Positions 51,402-60,303 of a stretch of DNA of 64,000 nucleotides are shown in pieces. The notes under the pieces were generated by a model that searched no databases, was not told the DNA's origin, and saw only the letters and a program-made list of their open reading frames with translations. Source of the stretch: Streptomyces sp. V3I8 (GTDB lineage Bacteria; Actinomycetota; Actinomycetes; Streptomycetales; Streptomycetaceae); NCBI RefSeq assembly GCF_030817535.1, contig NZ_JAUSZL010000002.1, forward strand, positions 5,146,001 through 5,210,000. The letters are read 5' to 3'. A program made the position numbers and the translations under genes. The number at the start of each line of letters is the position of its first letter. The stretch's first letter is position 1.

Positions 51402-52883
51402 CTACGGGCAGATCACCTGGTCGCCCGTCACCGCCTCGAACTCCCCCTGCGAGGGATCGTCGGCCCGGACCCTGCGGACCTCCTTGAAGTCCGCCCCCAC
51501 GACCACCTCCAGCACCGGCCCCTGCCCCGGCACTGCCTGCAGCCCGCTGCCCGGCAGAGCCGCCGCGAGGGACTTCGCGGACCGGTCCCACCCCGGGTCG
51601 TACCGCACGACGGTCTGCCGCAGCGACCGGTCCTGCGCGTTCACCGGCACCCGGGTCGTCCGGAACCCCGTGCCCGCCAGTGCGCGGTCGACCTGTCCGC
51701 CCAGCCCCGCGGTCATCGTCCCGTTCACCACCCGCACCCGGATCTGCTGCGGTGCGACCTCGACCCGCGGCACCCTGGACCGGACCCGGTGCGCGGCGAG
51801 CGGCCTGTCCTCGCGCAGGGTCCTGAACAGCCGCCCCGCCTTCCTCCCGTCCCACTTCAGCGTCGAGCCGATGCCCTGGACGGGGTACGACATGTTCCCG
51901 ATCGGGACCGTCGTGAACTCCGAGGACGACGGCGAGAAGGCCCGCATCGCGCGCCCCAGACCGATGAGTTCGTCCGCCCCGAAACCCTTGTCCGCCCGCA
52001 CGGAGCCGAGCACCGCCCGTGTGACATCACGGAACCTGACCGGGTTGAGCAGCACCCCGGACGACGTGGCCCGCGCGATCAGCGCCGCCAGGAACCGCTG
52101 CTGACGCTGCACCCGGCCGAGGTCCGACGCCCCGTCGATGTGCCGCGAGCGCACGTACTGCAGCGCCTGCCCGCCCTTCAGGTCGTGCGTCCCGGCCGCC
52201 AGGTCGAGCCCGGTGACCGGGTCCCGCAAGGGCCGGGCCGTGCAGATCCGCACCCCGCCGAGCACGTCGACCGTCTTCATGAAGCTGGTGAAGTCGACCT
52301 CCAGGTAGTGGTCGATCTTCACGTCGGTCATCTTCTCGACCGTGCGCACGGTCAGCTGCGGCCCGCCCTCCGCGTACGCGGCGTTCAGCCTGACCGGATG
52401 CGCCCCGTGCCGTTCGCCGGTGGTCCGGTCGGTGTGCTCGGGCGTCTCGGCGTACGAGTCGCGCGGCAGGCTCACCACGCTGGCCCGGTCCCGGTCCGCG
52501 GAGAGGTGCACGATCATGACCGTGTCCGTGCAGTGGCAGGGGGCGCCGCCGAGCCGGTACTTCTCCTTGTCAGCGCGCGAGAGGCGGTCCCGGCCGTCGG
52601 TGCCGACCAGGAGCACGTTCATGCCGTGGCCGCGCGCGGGCCGGTTCTTCATGTCCTTGAAGGGGTCGATCCGGTCGATGTCGGAGTCGAGCCCGGTGAC
52701 CACCGCGTGCCCGACGCCGCCCGCCGCGAGCACCACCACGGACAGGGCGGTGGCCATCCGCATGCTCCATTGCGGCCGGCCGCGCCGCAGGGACGGCCGC
52801 ACGGACAGCCGCGCGAGCCGCCGCAGGAGTCGCCGGCGCCCGGAAGGAGCGGGAGGGCTGGGCGGGGTGGGCAAGGCGGACAC
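51402..52883 (-). CDS. LCP family protein 3 with LytR_C domain
   Basis: About 493 residues. The start is uncertain. GTG 52883 is listed, while TTG 52871 has a better-spaced GGAGG eight bases upstream. A Pro/Arg-rich head precedes a TM segment (MATALSVVVLAAGGVGHAVV). The LCP domain has NVLLVGTDGRDR, CTDTVMIVHLSA, VVSLPRDSYAE, LNAAYAEGGPQLTVRTVEKM and ALQYVRSRHIDGASDLGR. The C-terminal LytR_C domain (~390-490) begins QIRVRVVNGTMTAGLG. It is divergent from the glycosyltransferase gene. Confidence 0.9.
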   Translation of the reverse strand: MSALPTPPSPPAPSGRRRLLRRLARLSVRPSLRRGRPQWSMRMATALSVVVLAAGGVGHAVVTGLDSDIDRIDPFKDMKNRPARGHGMNVLLVGTDGRDRLSRADKEKYRLGGAPCHCTDTVMIVHLSADRDRASVVSLPRDSYAETPEHTDRTTGERHGAHPVRLNAAYAEGGPQLTVRTVEKMTDVKIDHYLEVDFTSFMKTVDVLGGVRICTARPLRDPVTGLDLAAGTHDLKGGQALQYVRSRHIDGASDLGRVQRQQRFLAALIARATSSGVLLNPVRFRDVTRAVLGSVRADKGFGADELIGLGRAMRAFSPSSSEFTTVPIGNMSYPVQGIGSTLKWDGRKAGRLFRTLREDRPLAAHRVRSRVPRVEVAPQQIRVRVVNGTMTAGLGGQVDRALAGTGFRTTRVPVNAQDRSLRQTVVRYDPGWDRSAKSLAAALPGSGLQAVPGQGPVLEVVVGADFKEVRRVRADDPSQGEFEAVTGDQVICP

Positions 52884-53001
52884 CTCCGCGTCGGCCGGGT
52901 GTGGGGGTCCGTGAGCACCGTAGGCCCATACGATCTGCCGACCGATGCAGGGGCAGGGCGGCGCGCCTGCGTGTCCCCCGTTCGCGGTAACGTAACCCGC
53001 G

Positions 53002-54030
53002 ATGAACGCCAAGCCCGCCGTGCAGCTTCCCGCCGTGTCCGTGATCATGCCCGTCCTCAACGAGGAACGGCATCTGCGCGGAGCCGTCCAAGCGATCCTC
53101 GCCCAGCAGTACGCGGGCGAGATGGAGGTCGTGATCGCCATCGGTCCCTCGACGGACCGCACGGACGAGATCGCGGCCGAACTCGTCGCCGAGGACCCCC
53201 GGGTGCACACGGTCCCGAACCCGACCGGCCGCACCCCCGCCGCGCTGAACGCCGCCATCAAGGCGTCCCGCCACCCGGTCGTCGTACGCGTCGACGGGCA
53301 CGGCATGCTCTCGCCGAACTACATCGCCACCGCCGTACGCCTCCTGGAGGAGACCGGCGCGCAGAACGTCGGCGGCATCATGCACGCCGAGGGCGAGAAC
53401 GACTGGGAGCACGCGGTCGCCGCCGCCATGACCTCGAAGATCGGCGTGGGCAACGCGGCCTTCCACACCGGCGGTCAGGCAGGCCCGGCGGAGACGGTGT
53501 ACCTCGGCGTCTTCCGGCGGGAGGCGCTGGAGCGGCAGGGCGGCTACAACGAGGAGTTCATCCGCGCCCAGGACTGGGAGCTGAACTTCCGGATCAGGGA
53601 GGCCGGCGGCCTGATCTGGTTCTCGCCCGAGCTGCGGGTCTCCTACCGGCCGCGTCCCTCGATGCAGGCGCTGGCCAAGCAGTACAAGGACTACGGCCGC
53701 TGGCGCCACGTCGTCGCGCGCTACCACGAGGGCTCCATCAACCTGCGCTACCTGGCCCCGCCGACGGCGGTCTGCGCGATCGTCCTGGGGCTCGTGGTGG
53801 GCGCGGCGGTGACCCCGTGGGGCTTCCTGGTCCCCGCCGGCTACCTCGTCGCCATAGCGGCGGGCTCGCTGCCCGCGGGCAAGGGCCTGCCCCCGCGGGC
53901 GCGGCTGCGGATCCCGGTGGCCCTGGCGACCATGCACATGTCCTGGGGCTGGGGCTTCCTGACCAGCCCGAAGGCGCTGGCCAGGAAGGTCATCGCGTCC
54001 CGCCGTCCGGCGGTCCTGACCGAGAGCTGA
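53002..54030 (+). CDS. Family 2 glycosyltransferase
   Basis: 342 residues. The GT-A domain has VSVIMPVLNEERHLRGAV, the metal-binding region VVVRVDGHGML and the acceptor motif EEFIRAQDWELNFRIREAGG. Two hydrophobic segments near the C-terminus (~255-300) anchor it in the membrane. It is the only glycosyltransferase in the LCP region and probably builds part of the glycopolymer that LCP enzymes attach. ATG 53002 is the start. Confidence 0.9.
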   Translation: MNAKPAVQLPAVSVIMPVLNEERHLRGAVQAILAQQYAGEMEVVIAIGPSTDRTDEIAAELVAEDPRVHTVPNPTGRTPAALNAAIKASRHPVVVRVDGHGMLSPNYIATAVRLLEETGAQNVGGIMHAEGENDWEHAVAAAMTSKIGVGNAAFHTGGQAGPAETVYLGVFRREALERQGGYNEEFIRAQDWELNFRIREAGGLIWFSPELRVSYRPRPSMQALAKQYKDYGRWRHVVARYHEGSINLRYLAPPTAVCAIVLGLVVGAAVTPWGFLVPAGYLVAIAAGSLPAGKGLPPRARLRIPVALATMHMSWGWGFLTSPKALARKVIASRRPAVLTES

Positions 54031-54071
54031 GCGGGAGCCGGCCAGCTCCCGGACAGCTTCCCCGGCCGGTC

Positions 54072-55766
54072 TCAGTACCGGTACGGCGCGTACACGGGCA
54101 TGCAGCCCTTCTCCGAGCCGTTGAGGGCGTCCGCGCTGCCGGGCAGGTCGCCGGCGTCCGGAGTGGACTGCTTCGGGTAGGACGTGCCCTCCCGCCAGTC
54201 GCTGCCGATGGTCAGCGTGGTGGTGACCGCGTCCGCCACGGCCCGTACCTGACCGCTCGGCACCCCGACGGCCTTGGCCACGGAGAGGGCGTCGGCCCTG
54301 CCCTGCGCCCCCGAACTCTTCGGGTACGTCACCTGCGTCCGCGCGCTGGGCCCCGGCTGCGCGCTCGCGGTGGCCCTGGTGAACCCCGCGCCCTGCAGGG
54401 CGCCCGCGATCGCCGTGGCGCGGCTGCCCACCGGAGCCTGCGTACTGCCGTCACCGGCCGTGCCGTTGACGACCGTGACCGCCAGGTCCGCCGCGGGCGC
54501 CGCGGGCGGACCGGTCGGCTCCGGGCTCGCGGACGCCGAGGCGCCCTCGCCCTTCTTGCCGCCCTTGTCGAAGGCGACGTCGCCGCGGATCATCGACCAC
54601 ACCTTGTCCGCGTCCTTCGGCTTGGGGATCAGGTGGTTGGCGTCGAGCGGGTCCGGCACCGTGGGCATGGTCGTCATCGTGAAGCGGTCCGTCGGCACGG
54701 TCTTGAGCTTCATGGCCAGGTCGTACAGCTTCTTGACGGTGCCGATCTCCTCGGAGACCTCCAGGGACTCGGTGGCCGCCTCGGCCAGCCCCGTCAGCCG
54801 TCCGCTGTCGGTGAAGGCGTTCTGGCCCTTCAGCGTGCGGATCATCGAGTTCATGTACATGTGCTGGGCCTTGGCCCGGCCGAGGTCGCTCTCGAAGGCG
54901 TGCCGGGTGCGCAGCCACTGCAGGGCCTGCTTCCCCTTCACCTTCTTGCTGCCGGCCTTCATCTTCAGACCGGAACCGCCGGGGACGCCCGGCAGCGGAC
55001 GGTCCCACACGTTGTCCTCGACACACACCTCGACGCCGCCGATGGCGTCCGCCATCTTCACCACGCCGCCGAAGTCGACCATCATCCAGTGGTCGATGTA
55101 GACACCGGTGAGGTTCTGCCAGGTGGCCAGGGTGCAGCCGGCGCCGCCGCGCTGCAGCGACGCGTTGATGATGTTGGTCGTCTCCGGGTACGTGTCGCCG
55201 GTGTCCGGGTCCTCGCACTCGGGGATCTTCACCCGGGTGTCACGCGGGATGCTGACGACGGACGCGTTCTTGCGGTCCGCGGAGACGTGCACCAGCATCT
55301 GCACGTCGGCCAGGGGCTTGGCGCCCACCTGGTCCTTGCTGCCGCCGAGCTTCACGTTCTCGTCGGAGTTGCGGCTGTCCGAGCCGATCAGCAGGATGTT
55401 CAGCGGCGTCTGACCGTCCGAGTTGGGCCCGGCCTTCTCGACGCCGGACTCACCGCTGTTGCGCTTGCCCTTGACGATGTTCTCGTTGAGATGGCGGTAG
55501 TAGAGGTATCCGGCGCCGGCCGTCCCGAGTATCAGTACCGCGAGGATCATCGCGAACCAGCGGAGTATGCGCCGGGGCCTGCCACCCCGGCGTCCGCCCG
55601 GTCTGCCGCCGTCCCCGCCGTCGTCGCTCCCGCCGCCGGGCGCGGTCCGCGCCCGCGGGCCGCCGCTGCGTTCCGCCGCCTGCGAGGAGCCGTCGATCCG
55701 GCTGTCGTCCCCCGCCCGCGCGGTACGTGGGCGAGCCCCCTCCCCACGCACACTGCTCTGCGCCAT
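54072..55766 (-). CDS. LCP family protein 4 with LytR_C domain
   Basis: 564 residues. A Gly/Arg-rich head is followed by TM ~65-88 (ILRWFAMILAVLILGTAGAG). The LCP domain has NILLIGSDSRNSDEN, VQMLVHVSADRK, VVSIPRDTRVKIP, INASLQRGGAGCTL and ALQWLRTRHAFESDLGRAKA. A Ser/Ala/Pro linker leads to LytR_C (LAVTVVNGTAGDGSTQAPVG). ATG 55766 is the start. A 16-bp hairpin separates it from the upstream LCP 5. Confidence 0.92.
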   Translation of the reverse strand: MAQSSVRGEGARPRTARAGDDSRIDGSSQAAERSGGPRARTAPGGGSDDGGDGGRPGGRRGGRPRRILRWFAMILAVLILGTAGAGYLYYRHLNENIVKGKRNSGESGVEKAGPNSDGQTPLNILLIGSDSRNSDENVKLGGSKDQVGAKPLADVQMLVHVSADRKNASVVSIPRDTRVKIPECEDPDTGDTYPETTNIINASLQRGGAGCTLATWQNLTGVYIDHWMMVDFGGVVKMADAIGGVEVCVEDNVWDRPLPGVPGGSGLKMKAGSKKVKGKQALQWLRTRHAFESDLGRAKAQHMYMNSMIRTLKGQNAFTDSGRLTGLAEAATESLEVSEEIGTVKKLYDLAMKLKTVPTDRFTMTTMPTVPDPLDANHLIPKPKDADKVWSMIRGDVAFDKGGKKGEGASASASPEPTGPPAAPAADLAVTVVNGTAGDGSTQAPVGSRATAIAGALQGAGFTRATASAQPGPSARTQVTYPKSSGAQGRADALSVAKAVGVPSGQVRAVADAVTTTLTIGSDWREGTSYPKQSTPDAGDLPGSADALNGSEKGCMPVYAPYRY

Positions 55767-55797
55767 GTCCCCTGCCTCCCCACCCTGCGCCTGACAC

Positions 55798-55835
55798 AGG
55801 TCCGTCCTACGTCCTGTAAGACGTAGGACGGACCT
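55798..55835. terminator. 16-bp perfect hairpin between LCP 5 and LCP 4
   Basis: AGGTCCGTCCTACGTC (55798-55813) and its exact inverse at 55820-55835 around CTGTAA. It starts seven bases after the LCP 5 stop, so a terminator of that gene is likely; there is no T-tract. Confidence 0.8.
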
Positions 55836-55841
55836 GTTACG

Positions 55842-57587
55842 TCACTTGGCGCACTCGACCTTGTCCGCCGTGGACTTCTCGACGTCCTCCGGCGCCGTCG
55901 ACGGAGTGGTCAGAGAGACCCCGGCCCCCTTGAAGTCCTCACCGAGGGTCAGCGTGATCGCAGGCAGACCCTGGGAGTTGGTCACGCTCTTGCCCGGTTT
56001 CATGGCCGATCCGGACAGACCCATGAGATCGGCGAGCCTGCGCGCCTGATCGGCCTGGTCGGGAGCGTACTCGACGGTGGTCTTCTTCAGCGTCGCGCCG
56101 GCGTTGCCCGCGTTCTCGGACTTCGTCACGCCCTCTTCGAGCTGCAGCCAGTTGAGCATCTCCTGGGCGGAACCGGCGACCGCGCCGCCGTTGAGGACCC
56201 GGACGCGGACCTCGGCGGGGTCGGCCTTGGTGCCCTTGAGCCGGGCGGCCTCGGCGGCCTTCTCCTTCTTCTTCTCCTGCTTGACCGCCGTGAGCGAGAC
56301 GTCGTCCTTGATCAGGGCGAACATCTCCTTGGCCTTGGCCTCCTGGAGGACCACCGTGGCCTTGACCTTCTCGGCGGGGTTGTCGACCACCGGCACGGTG
56401 GTGAAGGACAGGTTCTTGGTGGGGAACTTGCCCATCTCCATACCGAGGTCGCGGAGCTTGGTGATGCTGCTGATCTTCGAGTCGACGGTCAGCGCCTTGG
56501 TGCCCGCCTCCGCCAGTTTCAGGAGCTTGGTCGGGCTGGTGAGCGTGTCGTTCGACTTCAGCTTGCGCATCAGGGAACTGAGGAACTGCTGCTGGATCTC
56601 GATCCGGCTGAGGTCGCCGCCGAAGCCCACCGAGTGGCGGGTGCGGACGAAGGCGAGCGCCTCCTCGCCCTGGATGGTGTGCTCGCCCTTGGAGAGCTTG
56701 AGCTTGGAGTCCTTGTCGTCGATGTCCTTGGCCAGGCAGATGTCGACGCCGTCGACCGCCGTGGTCAGCGTCTTGACCGCGTTGAAGTCGGCGATCATGA
56801 AGTGGTCCATCTTGATGCCGGTGAGCGCCGTGACCGTCCGCATCGTGCAGCTCGGCGTACGGCCCTCCTGGCCCAGGCTCTCGTTGAAGCGCGTGTTCAG
56901 CGTGCCCGGGATGACCTTGGTGGAGCCGTCCTCCTGCTCCGTCGGGCAGTCCGGGATGTCGGTGATCAGGTCACGCGGGATGCTCATCGCGGTGGCGTTC
57001 GTACGGTCCTTGGAGACGTGCAGCAACACCGTGGTGTCGGCGTGCCCGGGACTGTCCGAGTCGCCGTAGCCCTTGTTCCCGTCGCCGGTGCGCTTGTCCG
57101 TGCCCACCAGCAGGACGTTGATCGCCCGGTCCTTGCTGAAGCCGCCGGTGCCCGCGCCGTCGTCGGAGACGGACGTGATGTTGCCGTTTAGATGCTTCCA
57201 GTAGAGGTACCCGGCACTGCTCGTCCCGACCAGCAGGAAGGCCAGCGTGCCGCCCGTCCAGATCAGTATCTTCTTGCCCCGCGACTTCTTGGGCCGGCCC
57301 TTGCGTCGGCCGGGCAGGGGCTCCTGCGGCTGCGCACGCCGTCTGCGCGGTCCGGGAACGCCTGGTTCCGGCGCCTGTTCGGGAACTCCCTTGCGCTCCC
57401 GGCCGGGAGCGGTGCGCCCGCGCGGGGGCGCGGCGGCACCCGCCGCTCTGCGGGAGCGGGGGCCCGGGACCGTCGACTGCGGTGCGGAAGCCTGCAGTCG
57501 CAATTCGTAGTCGCCGGTGTCCGGATTGAGTACCCACTGGTCTGCGGGGTCGATATCGTCCGCCCGCCCACGGCCTTGCGCGTCCAC
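55842..57587 (-). CDS. LCP family protein 5 with LytR_C domain
   Basis: 581 residues from GTG 57587. That start is chosen because the head DAQGRGRADDIDPADQWVLN is conserved in streptomycetes; the open frame reaches 57683. A GGAGG lies 12 bases upstream, slightly far. A basic Pro/Arg-rich region, a TM segment (ILIWTGGTLAFLLVGTSSAG) and an LCP domain follow (NVLLVGTDKRTGDGNKGYGD, AMSIPRDLITDIP, ALAFVRTRHSVGFGGDLSRI). A Lys/Glu-rich helix (KQEKKKEKAAEAARLKG) links to LytR_C. Confidence 0.92.
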   Translation of the reverse strand: MDAQGRGRADDIDPADQWVLNPDTGDYELRLQASAPQSTVPGPRSRRAAGAAAPPRGRTAPGRERKGVPEQAPEPGVPGPRRRRAQPQEPLPGRRKGRPKKSRGKKILIWTGGTLAFLLVGTSSAGYLYWKHLNGNITSVSDDGAGTGGFSKDRAINVLLVGTDKRTGDGNKGYGDSDSPGHADTTVLLHVSKDRTNATAMSIPRDLITDIPDCPTEQEDGSTKVIPGTLNTRFNESLGQEGRTPSCTMRTVTALTGIKMDHFMIADFNAVKTLTTAVDGVDICLAKDIDDKDSKLKLSKGEHTIQGEEALAFVRTRHSVGFGGDLSRIEIQQQFLSSLMRKLKSNDTLTSPTKLLKLAEAGTKALTVDSKISSITKLRDLGMEMGKFPTKNLSFTTVPVVDNPAEKVKATVVLQEAKAKEMFALIKDDVSLTAVKQEKKKEKAAEAARLKGTKADPAEVRVRVLNGGAVAGSAQEMLNWLQLEEGVTKSENAGNAGATLKKTTVEYAPDQADQARRLADLMGLSGSAMKPGKSVTNSQGLPAITLTLGEDFKGAGVSLTTPSTAPEDVEKSTADKVECAK

Positions 57588-57792
57588 GGTTGCTTGAGTC
57601 CTCCGTCGGGGCCACGCGGCGTCTTTCCCCCTCAAAAGACGCTCGGTCAGTCGGTCCTCCGGCGCGCTGCCCCCGGGGCGCACCCCGCGGCCGGACGCAC
57701 CGGATCGCTCACACTAGCCGCCCACTTCGGCGTCAAACGACGACGGTGACAAATTACACGTCCCTACAACCGGGCAATCCACCCAATTCTTT

Positions 57793-57804
57793 GAACGTAC
57801 GTTC
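57793..57804. promoter_or_regulatory. 12-bp palindrome upstream of LCP 5
   Basis: GAACGTACGTTC is perfectly palindromic. It lies about 206 bases before the LCP 5 GTG, in an unusually AT-rich intergenic stretch (57730-57830) that probably holds the promoter. Confidence 0.4.
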
Positions 57805-57846
57805 TCTCTCTTGATCCGCCCTTTACCCGTAAGGCGTGTCCGGGCG

Positions 57847-59109
57847 TCAACCGCACACATCCTCGGCGGCCGTGTTTCCGCGGAAAGTGGGTGCGGGGCT
57901 CTCTTTCGGCCGATAGCGCTCGAAGTCGTACGAACCGTCGTACTCCTCCTCGCTCCCGACGGACCCGGTGCCGCTCTGTTCCGTCTGTTCCGTGCCGGAT
58001 TCCGCCGGGAGTTCCCCGGGCTCCTTCTCGGGGAGTTCCTTCGCCACCTCCAGCGGCGCGTCCTTGCGCAGCCGCTGGAAGAGCTTCCCCGCCGCGGGCT
58101 CCACGAGCTGGTCGCGATTGGCGTCGTGCGCGTACGACTCCCGCGGCACGGTGAGGAATTGCACCCGTTCGACGGGGATGTCGCGCATACCGCGCACCAG
58201 GTCGTAGAGCCCCCGCAGGTTCGCCAGTCCGGGATCGGTGGTGAGCGCGGACGTCGCCGCGTCCAGCACCGGATAGAGCTTCGCCGGATTCAGCAGGACG
58301 TCGTTGCTGCGCACCTTGTTGACGAGCGCGCCCAGGAACCGCTGCTGGCGGTCCATCCGGTCGGTGTCGCTGCCGTCGCCGATCGTCTTGCGGGCGCGTA
58401 CGTAGCCGAGGGCCTGCTCGCCGTCGAGCCGCACCTTGCCGGCGGGCAGCCGCAGTTTGGCGGCGGGGTCGTCGATCGGCTCCTTCAGGCACACCTCCAC
58501 CCCGTCGACCGCCTCGACCATGTCCTCGAACCCGTGGAAGTCCACCACCATGTGATGGCCGACGCGGACGCCGGTCAGCTTCTCGACGGTACGGATCGTG
58601 CAGGCGGGCCCGCCCTCCTGGAAGGCGCGGTTGAACATCGAGAACACCGGCCGGGTGCGGGCGCCGTCCCGTCCCCGGCAGCCCGGTATGTCCACCATCA
58701 GGTCGCGGGGGAGCGAGACGGCGGTGGCGCTGCGCCGGTTCGCCGCGAGGTGCAGCAGGATCGTGGTGTCGGAGCGCTCGGTGCCCAGGTCCCTGCCGTA
58801 CTTGCGGTTGCCGTCCCCGGACCGCGAGTCCGACCCGATCAGCAGGATGTTCTGCGCGTCGCGCACCAGCGCGGTGGGCCGTTCCCTCTCGTACCGGGCG
58901 AGTTCGGCGGCCGTGTCGTCGTCCGACGTGATGTTGGCGTCCAGCTTCTCGTACACCGCCCACCCGGCTCCGGCGGCGGTCGCGAGCACGACGGCGGCGC
59001 CGAGCCCGGTGTACCGCAGCCACCGCCCGCGCCGCCGCGCGGCACCGGCGCCGCTGGCGGTGGCGCCCGCTCCGGGCCCGCACGTCCCACCGTTCCCGCT
59101 CGCCGCCAC
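57847..59109 (-). CDS. LCP family protein 6
   Basis: 420 residues from GTG 59109, with GGAGGAGGGG about five bases upstream; the frame is open to 59250. TM ~30-50 (YTGLGAAVVLATAAGAGWAV). The LCP domain has NILLIGSDSRSGDGNRKYG, RSDTTILLHLAANRRS, AVSLPRDLMVDIPG, MFNRAFQEGGPACTIRTVEK and ALGYVRARKTIGDGSDTDRM. No LytR_C domain; the end is an acidic Glu/Pro/Ser tail. Its upstream gap holds four copies of the dispersed hairpin. Confidence 0.91.
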   Translation of the reverse strand: MAASGNGGTCGPGAGATASGAGAARRRGRWLRYTGLGAAVVLATAAGAGWAVYEKLDANITSDDDTAAELARYERERPTALVRDAQNILLIGSDSRSGDGNRKYGRDLGTERSDTTILLHLAANRRSATAVSLPRDLMVDIPGCRGRDGARTRPVFSMFNRAFQEGGPACTIRTVEKLTGVRVGHHMVVDFHGFEDMVEAVDGVEVCLKEPIDDPAAKLRLPAGKVRLDGEQALGYVRARKTIGDGSDTDRMDRQQRFLGALVNKVRSNDVLLNPAKLYPVLDAATSALTTDPGLANLRGLYDLVRGMRDIPVERVQFLTVPRESYAHDANRDQLVEPAAGKLFQRLRKDAPLEVAKELPEKEPGELPAESGTEQTEQSGTGSVGSEEEYDGSYDFERYRPKESPAPTFRGNTAAEDVCG

Positions 59110-59204
59110 GCCACCCCTCCTCCCGCCGGGCCTGCTCCTACGACCATGACGCGGCCGGGCCCACGGGGCCCCGGGAGATGAGCCGAACGGGCGACACCGA
59201 AGTC

Positions 59205-59373
59205 CCCCTCGGGGCGCGGGTAACTGCGCAACGGGGGTTCGCGAGACCAAAGCCCCTCCAGGGGCGCGGGGAACTGCGCACGGGGTCCGGTACCGAAGTC
59301 TTTTCAGGGGCGCGGGGAACTGCGCGCGGGGTCCGGGACCGGAGCTTTTTCAGGGGCGCGGGGAACTGCGCAA
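59205..59373 (-). repeat. Dispersed hairpin element, four reverse-oriented copies
   Basis: GGGGCGCGG(G/T)AACTGCGC recurs near 59211, 59261, 59307 and 59353 (spacings about 46-50 bases). They fill the 328-base gap between the AMP-binding gene and LCP 6. No gene is seen in the gap. Confidence 0.85.
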
Positions 59374-59437
59374 CGGGGGTTCGGGGGCGGAGCCCCCGAG
59401 GTCGGGACGGGAAGGGGCGGCGGGGGCGAGAAACGCT

Positions 59438-60193
59438 TCAGCGGGCCGTCGCGGTGACCCGCTCACTCTCGACCCGCCTGGCCAGCGCGTCCTCCCCGAG
59501 CCGGTCGAGGTTCCGGCACAGCACCACGGACCCCCCGGCGGCCAGCGGCCCGTACAGCCCGGCGCTCACCCCTTCCCACGTGTCGTAGGAGAGGGAGGAC
59601 AGCAGCCGGGCCCCGGGCCCGGTCAGACCCAGCCCGGCCGCACCGGCACGCGCCCGCTCGACCACCTCGGCCCCGGTCAGCTCCGCCCCGGCCACCACCA
59701 GCGCGGCACTCTCCGGGTCCACCGGTCCGTACGGCCGGAAGACGTCCCCCTGGCCGGGCACCTCGACGGCGTAGTCGGCGTACCCGTCCGGCACGCGCGC
59801 GAAGCGACGCCCCAGCGGCGCGAGCGACAGCGCCACCCGCTCCCCGGAACAGGCGAGCCCGTCCTCGAACCGCCCCGGCCCGGCGACCACGTGATCGGCG
59901 GCCCCCGCGTCACCCCCGAGCTCCGCCACCGCACCCACCGAGGAGCACGCGAGCAGCCACACCGCCGTCTGCCAGTGCGCGGGCAGCAGCAGCGCCACCC
60001 GTTCCCCCGGCTCGGCGCCCATCTCGCCCTGGAGCAGATTCGCGGTCTTGGCCACCCAATTGGCGAAGGTGGCCACGGACAGTTCGACCCGTTCTCCCGT
60101 GGCATCGTCGTAGAAGGTCACCAGGGGGCGCGCGGGATCCGTGGCGAGCGCGGATCGCAGCAGGTCGGCAGGGGTGCGGTCGGTGGCGGTCAC
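59438..60193 (-). CDS. Truncated AMP-binding (TIGR03089-type) protein
   Basis: 251 residues from GTG 60193 (MTATDRTPADLLRSALATDP by position); TTG 60202 is an alternative. It resembles the N-terminal part of acyl-CoA synthetases (RPLVTFYDDATGERVELSVA, ANLLQGEMGAEPGERVALLL). The phosphate-binding and C-terminal hinge domains are missing. The frame is intact, and such short proteins are conserved beside LCP genes in actinobacteria. It should not adenylate acids alone; function unknown. Confidence 0.8.
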   Translation of the reverse strand: MTATDRTPADLLRSALATDPARPLVTFYDDATGERVELSVATFANWVAKTANLLQGEMGAEPGERVALLLPAHWQTAVWLLACSSVGAVAELGGDAGAADHVVAGPGRFEDGLACSGERVALSLAPLGRRFARVPDGYADYAVEVPGQGDVFRPYGPVDPESAALVVAGAELTGAEVVERARAGAAGLGLTGPGARLLSSLSYDTWEGVSAGLYGPLAAGGSVVLCRNLDRLGEDALARRVESERVTATAR

Positions 60194-60303
60194 GGGACGC
60201 AAGCGTACGCGCGCGGCGGCCCGGACGGGACGGCGAGGGGCACCGGTTCGGCGGAGCGCGGCCGAAGGACCGTCACTTCCTGGATGGACAGATAAGTCAC
60301 ACT

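Noticed and set aside
51789..55826. 1345-residue open frame on the plus strand
   Set aside because: Spans several LCP genes in antisense; no ribosome site, motif or domain.
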